Below are positions 55,002 through 64,000 of a stretch of DNA of 64,000 nt, in pieces. The stretch spans positions 10,469,232-10,533,231 of the forward strand of contig CM070599.1 in the NCBI GenBank assembly GCA_036346395.1. The letters are read 5' to 3'. Position numbers and translations under genes: made by a program. How positions within the stretch are numbered: the first letter of the stretch is position 1; every line of letters starts with the position of its first letter. The notes beneath the pieces are model-generated. The model searched no databases. It was not told the DNA's origin and saw nothing but the letters and a program-made list of their open reading frames with translations. Source of the stretch: Hsuehochloa calcarea. Its lineage: Eukaryota; Streptophyta; Magnoliopsida; Poales; Poaceae.

Positions 55002-55195
55002 CTGGGCCATGCAAGCCCTCCACGCTAGCATGTTGTGTGCACGATGGCTTGCATTGCAGGTTTGGCCACGCTGAGGAAAGTGGCGTGACAGAATGGTTTG
55101 GCCATGCAGCGCGTTATGGCGTGACCAAAGGGGTCAGAATTTAAAATAAAGTTAGCGACTGGTTAACTTTAAAATATTATAAAAAGGACTAAAAA
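55002..55195. repeat. right inverted terminal repeat of the MULE
   Basis: Reverse complement of 13480-13650 with about 25 extra bases. The inner continuation (54905-55000) carries the GCCACGC...GCGTGAC motifs shared with the 140-bp array. Confidence 0.75.
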
Positions 55196-56300
55196 AAATT
55201 CATGCAACAACTCAATGAAAATTTTGTCTGCTTCCATCAATATCGCAGGGAGTGAGCCCCACTTGATCGACAAGCATGGATGCTCCACGGACTCGTGACT
55301 GTCACACTAGGGGTGGATATCGAGCCAACTCCTCGTCTTATTGAGTTTTTTCTAAAATTGATACAGTTTGATTTAATATCATTTTATTTATAGTTTGTAG
55401 GTATTTTTAGAATCGAGCTGAGTCGAGCTAGAGTGAAATCAAATTTCATTAGAAATTGACTAATTCGAAAAGCCTGGTGAGTGATGTGTTCTTCTTCCCC
55501 ACCCCATGGTTATGCACTCAGTTGGGCTCTTCGGCGTTCGTCGGATTGGTGAGCCAGGTACCGACAGCTCAGATCGCGTCGCATGGCCCACACTCACGCC
55601 CATATTCACGCCCATGACGACCCTTGCCTCCCACTCTTGCACAACCTCTCCCACCGCACCACCCTCCTCTCCCAAGTAGCACCGCCCACCTCTCCCACCC
55701 TAGCTGGTCCACCCCCCTGCTTGCGCTCCCTTCCCCCTTGCCCGTCACAACACCGTCCCTACAACGCCCCACCTGTACAGTAGCTGTGCTGGATCTAGTC
55801 GTCCCTGACCTCGGCGATGTCAGCGAGCGTGGGCGCTGCGTGTTGGTGGCGAGCGCGGGATCGGGCTGCCCGACCTTGCGGGTGTTGGATCCATCCACCC
55901 ACGACATTGCCAAACCACCGCTTCACGCTCCGCGTGTTGGATCTCCATAAGCTCTGATGCCGCATCACCCCTGATCAATCTACATGTACTTTCTTGTTCG
56001 GAAGTCAAGTCACCATGGACTCATGTGCCTTTTCTCATGTAGGTTTCTCGAATTCCAATTTCAGTTTGCACACTTACCACAAATAGTTAAGTAGTAAAGT
56101 GTTTTACTTAAGTTTAACATTTACATTTATTTTCCATTTTGCTACTTTCTTCAGTTCAATTTTTGGTTTTCAGCCTGGCATAAGGTATTTTTTCCAATAA
56201 TTACATGCATGTACAATCTTTCACTTATATCAAATTTCTAGGAAGTGCGATGATCTGGATGATTTATCAGCACCAACCAAGATGGATGTGATAAAAAACA
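55196..56300. other. unassigned DNA right of the MULE, GC-rich in part
   Basis: AT-rich to 55480, then a GC-rich stretch (55480-55960) with frames open on both strands. No motif or gene structure is recognisable. A GTGGATATCGAGCC/GAGCTGAGTCGAGCT theme at 55313-55430 looks like a dispersed grass repeat. Confidence 0.4.
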
Positions 56301-59300
56301 TGTAACATCCAATAAATTTCATTTTTGGGAAGATAGAATAAAAATAAATGGAAAAATAATTTTGAGCATATTCTATGTCAGAAACTATTTATACATGACT
56401 TTTGAACTTTTGTATATAGCAAATAATGAAATTTCATACCAGCAACAAATTGGATGATTTTTGAAGAAAAACTCAACGCGGATAAAATATTGAAAATATA
56501 TACACAAGAAAATATATTGGGCCAGAGGCCCTTAGAATTTTTGTTGTGAATTTTGTATTTCGTTTTATCCGTGCAAATATTCAGCAAATACTTTGTCAGT
56601 TTTGGAAAATCTGAAAAACAAATTTGAATTACTGCTCACCCTTTTTGGTCCAATCCGAGCCGGCCCAGAATCCTTCACCAGTTCCAGCCCACGCCAGTGC
56701 ATGCGTTCACCTTCTCGCTGACGTGTGGGTCCCTCTCGTCAGCACCCTTTGTCCACTATGCTCCCTCGCCCGCTCGCCACCGCGCTAGTGCACCTTGCCA
56801 GCTTCGCCTCTCGCCCGCGGTTTCCAATCGCCACCCACCATTTTGCACCCAATTACCCTGTGACCTCCCTCCAGCCCCCATGCATGCTAGCTACCCCTTT
56901 CATGGCGTCTTATTCCAGCGCTGGCGGAGAGACCCAGAGCAGACCAGCGTCTCGCCGATTTTCTTGTGCGAATATCCTAGCTATTTAATCATAAGCGCAC
57001 ACACTATAATCATCAGCTCACCCACGTTCCCATTCTTGCAAACCCGAGCTTTATAGCTCGTTGGTTTCACAGGAATGTTTGCATCGTTCTCGACACTAGT
57101 GAGCGTGGTTCCGCACCATTCCCCTTGTGGTGAGATTCCTCACCCACGAGTCGCGTCATCTTGATCCTCATGGATCACTCATTCCTCTTATGTGCTTAAT
57201 GTAGTCCCGAAAGCCTTGTAGCCCGATCGCATTCGCCTTTGTCCTCAGCTCCAGTGCGCACTAGAGCTCGCCAACGTATTCCTGTCGTTTTGGTGAGTTC
57301 GAGCCTAGACCGATCACGTCATAAGGTGTTATACACTCTATTGATACTAACCCCTCACTCAATGTAGGCAATCTCGCCTTACATCCGAGCTTTACTCTCA
57401 TTTTCCTCATTCACAGCCGCCGCCGCCATTTATGTTCTTCTTTGATACCCGGTAGCCTTGGGCCGATGCCCTACGTCTACACCATCCTCAGCACCTCAGT
57501 AATTTAACACGATACTTCTTGTAGCACCTCCATTGCTTTGGTGAGTTTCCATCGTGCACCTCCTCTGCGTCGCCGCTGCTCATCGCCGACAAGCTGTTTT
57601 AGAGCCTCTTCGACCTCATCTTCTGCACCCTCATGGTTGTGGTGAGCCACTGATTCTCATGTGTACATCAATTTTCCAAGGATGAGTTCCTAGTGTGACC
57701 TCCTTAGTCACTCATGGTGCCACCGCAGTCGTATGTCGCCGACTCGCCTCTGGTGAGCCTAGGTCCCCATGCCGAGCCCAGTAGCATCGCCTGGACTCAC
57801 TGATTCCAGTGCGACATCCCTTTATCCCAGGGAATGCCTCCTACGCGAAATGCATAACCGACCCGAGAGGCTCCATAGCTCATCTCTGTCATGCTGCCAA
57901 TTTCATCCACATCTCTGGCCACTTTTACCTCCCCTCACATCACATGGAATCCCTCTACCTATTTCTATGCTCCCCCGAGCTCTTTCGCGCATGCCTCGCC
58001 GTCGATGAGCTCCTCCCCCTCTTGGCCATGTGCGTGCCGAGCTCCTCCCTTCCTCTCTCTCTGCTAGTGGGACCCACATGCTTCAAAGTTAATTAGTGCT
58101 TAATGACAGTAGTTAAACATACTAAGTGTAATATTCCAAATATTTAAAGAGATGAAATACTTTGTGGATGAGAATTGTTTTAGGGAGTGATTTTAACCAA
58201 AATTTTAGGGTTTTTTTCATGGTTCTAAGAGAACCTGGGTTGTGGGCTTTCAACCCACAACATCTTGGCCCATGTGGGTAGCCAGCCTAGGGGGGCCCCC
58301 CTCCCCTTGCACCTCCCCTCCCCCACCCTTTGGCCGCTACCTCCCCTCCTGGCCGACCCTTCCCCTCCCCAATCCAACACCTTCTCCTACTCTCCTCCTC
58401 CCATGGTGCTCCTCCTTGCTGCCGGCCAGGAGGAAGAAAGGAGGCTCCCTTGGTGTCGCTGACCAAGTTGAGACCAAGTTGAGAAGGGGAGAAAGAGGGA
58501 GAAGGAAGGGAGGAAAAGGGGATTCTCACTGGGACTTCAGCGGGGATCCAGCGTGGTATTCTATAGTAATTTTTGTTTCCCCAATAGCTAGTTTAATTCT
58601 TTTTCTATGTGATTTGTTGTCGAATATCAATTTGGTACCCTGCTGTTAGTAGATTGATAATCTGCAACTTTGTTTGATCTGTAGATTTGAATTAGTTCAA
58701 AGCGAAACTAGGGTTTTGTGCGTGCTAGATATAGGTATATTATCTCAATAGATCTCTAGAAAGTCAAGGATCATATTATTTGGATGAGTACATAATTAGC
58801 TATTTTTTCAATACGAGTGCCTGTTTAGTTAATAGGTTTCATGCAACAAACATGGTTTTGTAAATAAAAATAGGAAAATGGATGAATCCGAACTTTTGGT
58901 CTTCATGAATTTGATAGATAACTTCATAATGATTCCATAGAGACCAAGATCATTTTTTTATGGACAAGTATAACGAGAGTTATGAATTTTGAATCGTGCA
59001 GTGCAGTTCTGTCCTTCAGTTAGGGACAGTCGGGAAAAATTGTTATATTACTAATTTTATTTGGGAATCTAATTCTTTGGGGATTCCATTGATCATGTTG
59101 AAACTACATTTCAAATGCAAATTATTTCGATTTAAATTATTACTTGCATGTTTATTATTATTTATGAAAGGCTATATCAATGTTGGTACTTAGTTATGCC
59201 AAATTTGCTCAACAGTATTGAATCCCCTCGTTGAATATTGATACCCCTATACCTTGTCATCTTAAGGATAATTAATACATGTGTGGAATATCCCATTGTT

Positions 59301-62300
59301 GAAATAAACAAGGCTATTTCGTTGTGCTTAGAGGTTGCTTAGTAATTAAACATGAATAGGACACAAACATTGTTACAACAAGAACTTGGAAACTGATCAA
59401 CAATAGAGTGGTGACATGGGTTACCACTAGAAACAGGAAACTTGTATTTAGAAATGGTAGAGACTTGAACGAGTGTGTAATTTCCCAAGTTTTCAATGGA
59501 ACTAAATTTAAGATTTATTTTGAAATTGAATTTGAAGTTTAAAATTTATAACTTAATTTTGTAAATCTGATACCATATAAGCGTAGAGCTCATCGAGATG
59601 GTTGAAATCAACTATTTATTTGCTTGATTTGGAACTCGGGTTAAGAAGTTGTGGGCATTAGAAATTGAACGTGTGAGATTAATTGCAAATGAAAACAGGC
59701 TAATTAGGCCAGGCAGGCCTGAGCCAGCCCATGCCACCCCTATATAAGGCGATGTTAGGGGTATGTTTCCTAGCTTTTTCCTCCACCGTAGCCGCCACTC
59801 CAAGCCCTAGATGTTGTCGCGGTAAGGATTTCGCTGTCGCGACAAGGATTTCTACTGTTGCGATAGGATATTGTGCTTAGGCTGCTGCCATCCACTACTG
59901 TGGAAAGATTTTTCTCTGCCACGACAAGGTTTTGGCTGCCGCAGCAGGGTACCACTACCGTCGATCACTGGCACAGAAGGAAAAACTCCGCCGCGGTGAA
60001 GAAAACATCTGTCGCAGGAAGTTTTTTTTTGTCGTTGCAGACGACTGGAGTAGAAGGGAAAGGGAGGCCATAGGAGAAGAAGGAAGAGGGAAAGAAGAAG
60101 GGAAGAGAAGGGAAGGGAAAGAAGAGGGAAGATCAAAGGTATCTCGTTCATCATTGATTTTCTTCAGGGGTAACAATCTGGTAGCCTTTAGTTGACCCGA
60201 GATTAATCGTTGTTAAGTTTGTAGATCATTGGGAGCAGGGGAACTATAGTTTTCGGGAAACCCTAGTTCGTCGAACTATGATGTAGAACCTTGCAGGGGC
60301 CATTAAGGGTAGTTACGTTCAGATTCAGGGTTTTGGCTAATTGGAAGCATTATGTGTAATTCCACTATCTTTCAAGGAAGGTCTCGAACACTAAATTTGG
60401 AGTTGTGAGAGAAAAGTTATGGCATTGGGAAGGTCAGCTGTCCATAAAACGGCTGTTAATAGCAGTTGTCCCTTAGATGGGCTGATTACACATGGTAGAT
60501 GGAGTAATTTAATTATTTTCATAACTTAAATAAGTTAGGTAATTCTTAGTAGTTCCTAGAACTACCATTTTTTTTACTACTTTTCAAGTTATAGAAAAAT
60601 AAGTATTAAAATATGAAATAGACTGTTTTGGCATATTCTGGTTTGATCTTCGGGGTTGTAAATGGCGAATTCAGAGGTTTTGGACAACTAGAAAGTTGTA
60701 GATAATTTTGTATGGTTTCCGAAAGTATATATTTTTCTATGTTTGGAGTTCAGAGGAGAGAGTTAGAATCGTTTTACTCTTGGATAGTCGGTGGTGCGCT
60801 GGTAAAGTTAAGCTAAACACGTTGATTTTGCATATAGGTTTGATTGTGATTAGTTTGATATTTTGGTACTGTGGTGGTTTGTTTTTGAGTGTATTTTAAC
60901 TGTTTATCCAGGAAATGTTGCCTCAAGCACTTTGCCACCATCTCGGTACTTGGCTCCTAGAGGATAAGATGCAAGTGCAATGTAGAATGGTGATCAATGG
61001 TTTGATTGCTATTTTCTTTGTTATTCATTGCCATGATGTTATTTATGTTGTTACATTGATTAAGTACACATCTTGAGAATGACTATGGTTGCTATGGATG
61101 ATGAAGACATGGAATGTTGATAATGGAATTTAATGAGGTTATAACACGAGATAATGATGACATGAAATGTTGAGGACATGACTTGGAAATAATGATGACG
61201 AATAATTAAAGATCTTGCATCATTTACTTTCATCATGACAGGAGTTACATGAACCAGGTCGGTGAGAAAGTTATATAACTATTCTGGTGAGAAAGGTACA
61301 TGACTATCCGGAGTGCTCCAGATAAAATCCTACTTCGTTGGGGACTTCACAAGAGTGAAGGATAGAGTGCTTCATCGATAGGTTAGCAGAACGCTATACC
61401 GGCATCATCTAATGGAGTTGCATATGAGTATGTAGCATAGAGTTGCATTGCATTAAATGAAAACTGGATGATATGTTATTTGAGTATGAGCATGAAGATA
61501 AATAACAAAATGTATTTATGATGATATTGATAATGGTTATTGAATTGTTGATTATTGTTTTATTACGTTCTTGATGAGTCATGGACTCACCCTTGATCTA
61601 TTGTTGCTATAAGTGGACATTACCGACATCTTGCATGGAAGGGATAGCTCACATGGATCACTTGCAATCACGACAATCACTTGATTCATATTGCCATGAA
61701 ATCTATCAATCTAGTGTGATGATATTTATCTTAGGATTCATTAGACTTGATAAATTTGGGATGAATGGCTTGGAACTTGATTTATTTATTCGTTAGACTT
61801 GATAAATTTGGGATGATTGGCTAGTATGTTGATCATTGTGCTTATAGAATCAAGTTTAAATGTTTTGTTGTGACCCGTGGATGGGTTTTATTATTTATAT
61901 GCTTGCTGAAAATTGTTGTAATATATTGTTTAAATTAGTAGTTACTGTAGTTTAGTGGCATTTCGAGCTTAGTGTTGGGCCGAAGTGTTACAGAGTGCAT
62001 GATTATTTGATATTGGTGCTATGTGCACACATAGTGAATTGGTGGCTTGCCTCGCTTGAGTCGATTAATGACTGGATCATGTGCACCATGCACACCTACT
62101 AAGCCGTACAACCACATGTCTAGTATAAGATAGACCTATCCTATTAATTACTTTATTCTAGCCTTGGCACGAAAACCGGCGCCCCTGGTTACTATGTTAT
62201 TTTAATTTTCGAGAAGGACTGTGACTTCCTAATAACAGAGGGCCCCACATAGAAAAGCGTCTTGTAACAGATCATTCTAGGGGTGGCCTTACGAGGACAT

Positions 62301-63300
62301 TGTCCTAGCGTTGAGGACACACTCCGCCGGAGCAGGACTAGTGTTGAGTATAGGTATTGGAACCAGTCTTGTCATGATTGTCTCCATTACACGCCTATGG
62401 AAGCGTGTAATAGCCGATATTATGATATTGATCATATATCCTGTGGTTAAAGTTGTACAAACTATGAATATTGTCTTTAACCTATTCGAATAACCGCACC
62501 CCCTCGTTATGGGCATATATGTGAAGTTCGCCACAACTGGTGAGTTTTATAATCTTAAATTTGTGAACTAAAACTTGTTGGGAACGACGACATGCTAGTG
62601 AAGGCATGGTTGCCGGTATTTGAGGTATGCTAGGACAACATAATGGTTGTGGTTACGACATGCGGGTGATGCATGGCCGTTATGGATGGGACATGCCATT
62701 GTAAGCATGATCGCCATGGTCTGAGTTATTTATTTACGTGAATTTGCGACATGTCGGTTTAAGCATGGTCGCTAGAGACGTGATCATGTTTGGTAAACAT
62801 GGTTAAGTTGGTTAAGTTAATGATTGATCTTACAAAATAAGCTTTTCTTTTAAAGTTAAAACATGCCAAGTCTTAGGTTGGAAAAATAATTATAGTAATT
62901 GAGAAAACTGACTTTGTGATAAAATAAGACATACAACCATCCTTTGACAAGCCTTGCACGTATGTAATTGTATTTGCGGTAAGGGATTGTTGAGTACTTT
63001 TGTACTCATGGTTGCTCAAACATATGGATTCATGTTACGAAGCTGAAGATCCGATATATAGATATTTCTGTGCATCCGCACATGGAGACAATTGAGACAG
63101 TCGTTAACTATGTCCTAGCCTCAGTCTGTTGCCTGTGGCAAATCATGGTGGCCACGCTCTTTCGAAGTATTTCCACTGCTACTATGTTTTTTTCCACTGC
63201 TACATTGAACTTTTGAACTTTTTGGCCAGTTGACCGTATTGTTAACCTTGACCTTAAAGCCTGTACATCATGTGTAATAATTATATTTAGTTACTGCTAT
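56301..63300 (+). repeat. gypsy-LTR-like non-coding block (solo or fragmentary LTR)
   Basis: TGTAACATCCAATAAATTTC at 56301 resembles the TGTAACA start of large grass gypsy LTRs. The DNA alternates AT-rich and promoter-like GC-rich parts without supported coding sequence for 7 kb. I could not find the matching right end or a target duplication, so the right limit is arbitrary. Confidence 0.4.
58127..61992 (+). repeat. possible second LTR nested in the block
   Basis: Starts TGTAATATTCCAAAT and ends GCCGAAGTGTTACA, with a TATA box (CCTATATAAGGCG) at about 59739-59751. AAGTG (58125-58129, overlapping the start) and GAGTG (61993-61997) could be a worn target duplication if one TG was lost at the start. 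Internal short repeats include GTCGCGACAAGGATTTC variants (about 59815-59850) and a duplicated TTAGACTTGATAAATTTGGG (61740 and 61793 areas). No PBS follows, so it would be a solo LTR. Confidence 0.4.
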
Positions 63301-63674
63301 TTATGCGTTCTATAGATGTGATATTTGCCGATATATCTACTATGTAGGCTAGCTACTAATTGTTGGACTAGCTTGAAATACATATAGTGTGGAGAGTCTG
63401 GATGCAAGTCCGGATCCCCGCACTTCAAAATTCCATTACGATCACAGGCGGCAATTAACCTACCAGGATGACGACCATGGCAACGTGCTACTAGTACAAA
63501 ATGGTCTCCTATACTAGCTGCAGCAGATCTAGTCCCTCCAATAAACGTTACTCGTATATCCTCCCACTGCACTGTCTGCACAAGGATTAATCCACTCTAG
63601 CTCCGGCGAGAAGGGACAGGTACCGCCCCATCGACCTTGCCTGCGTCTTGCCGGCCATCCAGAAAGAAAACGAA
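63301..63674 (+). promoter_or_regulatory. upstream region and probable 5' UTR of the UGT gene
   Basis: No clear TATA box is seen close to the start. The last 40 bases (GGACAGG...AGAAAGAAAACGAA) have a CT/GA-rich look of a plant 5' leader. CACTCTAGCTCCGGCGAG and earlier sequence carry no motif I can assign. Confidence 0.4.
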
Positions 63675-64000
63675 ATGGCGGTGCACGTGCTAGTATTCCC
63701 GTTCCCGTCGCAGGGCCACCTCAACTGCATGCTCCACTTCGCCGAGCTCCTCGCCGCGGCTGCAGCCTTCCATGTCACTTTCCTGCTCACCGACAATAAC
63801 CGACGCCGGCTTTCACGAGCTTCCACGGCCACCTCCCCGCGCCTCCGTTTCCAGTCGATCACCGATGGGCTCCCTGATGACCACCCCCGACAGCCGTCGA
63901 AGACCCGCGTCATGGAGCTCTCAGCGTCCCTCCGGGCGGGAGGCAGCGTCGCGTACCGCGCTCTTCTTGCCTCGATATGTGCTGGAGAAGGCACTGGCAA
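63675..64000 (+). CDS. UDP-glycosyltransferase (GT1 family), 5' end; runs off the window
   Basis: The only host gene I support. From ATG at 63675 the frame is open for 108 codons to the window edge: MAVHVLVFPFPSQGHLNCML, then HFAELLAAAAAFHVTFLLTD and, after an Arg-rich stretch, SPRLRFQSITDGLPDDHPRQ. This is the N-terminal acceptor-binding domain of plant UGTs: a hydrophobic first beta strand followed by Q-G-H, where the His is the conserved catalytic base, and the F-x-x-I-x-D-G-L-P-D-D motif. The family transfers sugar, usually glucose from UDP-glucose, to hormones or secondary metabolites in the cytosol; the acceptor cannot be told from this part. The C-terminal PSPG box for UDP-sugar binding (around residue 350 in a protein of about 480) would lie beyond 64000. 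The start context CGAAATGGCG and high G+C at third codon positions fit a real grass gene. Confidence 0.88.
   Translation, partial: MAVHVLVFPFPSQGHLNCMLHFAELLAAAAAFHVTFLLTDNNRRRLSRASTATSPRLRFQSITDGLPDDHPRQPSKTRVMELSASLRAGGSVAYRALLASICAGEGTG

Larger units (their letters stand above)
13480..55195 (-). mobile_element. MuDR-like MULE inflated by nested insertions
   Basis: Long inverted repeats at 13480-13650 and 55002-55195 delimit a single transposon whose transposase reads on the minus strand from 50141 to 19155. Subtracting the copia nest (19442-48819), gypsy element B (50924-54874) and the CACTA MITE (13969-15136) leaves roughly 7 kb, a normal size for an autonomous MULE. The transposase frame is continuous across the copia insertion site, which shows that both halves belong to one gene. 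Subterminal repeats sharing CCACGCTAGTxCATGA with the right terminus occur at 17109-17600. I could not fix the outermost bases or the 9-bp target duplication. It is long dead: stops interrupt the gene. Confidence 0.68.

Noticed and set aside
55569..55950. Frames on both strands in a GC-rich stretch
   Set aside because: Open on both strands because stops are rare in this composition; no domain or homologous motif seen.
63587..64000. Minus-strand frame of 137 codons at the right edge
   Set aside because: It is antisense to the UDP-glycosyltransferase, whose plus-strand frame has clear family motifs.
1..64000. tRNA, rRNA, snoRNA or microRNA genes
   Set aside because: I saw no convincing cloverleaf, rRNA core or isolated microRNA hairpin; the tRNA-like matches are 12-13-base primer binding sites.

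Overview
This window looks like transposon-rich (heterochromatic or intergenic) DNA from a grass. The evidence is Ty1/copia elements with very large LTRs ending in a run of C before CTCTGTTGCC, Ty3/gypsy elements primed by initiator Met-tRNA (TGGTATCAGAGC), MuDR-type MULE, FAR1-type and CACTA elements, a zf-RVT LINE tail, and one plant GT1 glycosyltransferase gene at the right edge. I cannot name the species; an Oryza-like grass would fit. Almost every long open frame is a shadow or a broken transposon relic. The only host gene I support is the 5' end of a UDP-glycosyltransferase at 63675 running off the window.

Left part (1-13480): a solo LTR (799-5846) rich in GGTCCGACC palindromes is split by a small gypsy element (1055-4076) that has LTRs, PBS, PPT and a perfect GAGGG target duplication but only protease remnants. 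After AT-rich and unassigned DNA come a truncated LINE (about 7740-8701), a Tourist-like MITE (9431-9549) and a 1.86-kb gag-only copia element (10269-12126, GTCGT duplication) sitting in degenerate repetitive coding DNA.

Centre (13480-55195): two inverted repeats of about 170-190 bp, 41.7 kb apart, delimit what I read as one MuDR-like MULE of about 7 kb that has been inflated by insertions. These are a CACTA MITE (13969-15136), a 29.4-kb nest of three Sirevirus-like copia copies (19442-48819) inserted in frame inside the transposase catalytic domain with a perfect GAGAA duplication, and a non-autonomous gypsy element with gag and protease only (50924-54874). Subterminal repeats, including 3.5 copies of a 140-bp unit, a FAR1-type relic and an unrecognised conserved minus-strand coding relic lie on the left side.

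The copia nest is the most unusual object. Copy C1 (+) was hit in its gag by copy C2 (-), and C2 was hit in its RT by copy C3 (+). The junction where C2 should end is gone: C2 and C1 now meet head to head at about 40324 in the same place in gag. This makes a giant inverted repeat with arms of roughly 8.3 and 8.5 kb and a spacer of only about 25-30 bp, a good candidate source of hairpin RNA and siRNA. Many differences between copies fall at CNG trinucleotides (CAG or CTG reading CG or CCG), which may be an assembly or basecalling signature of CHG methylation.

Right part (55196-64000): unassigned GC-rich DNA, then about 7 kb of gypsy-LTR-like non-coding DNA (56301 to about 63300) containing what may be a nested second LTR (58127-61992), followed by the UGT gene.
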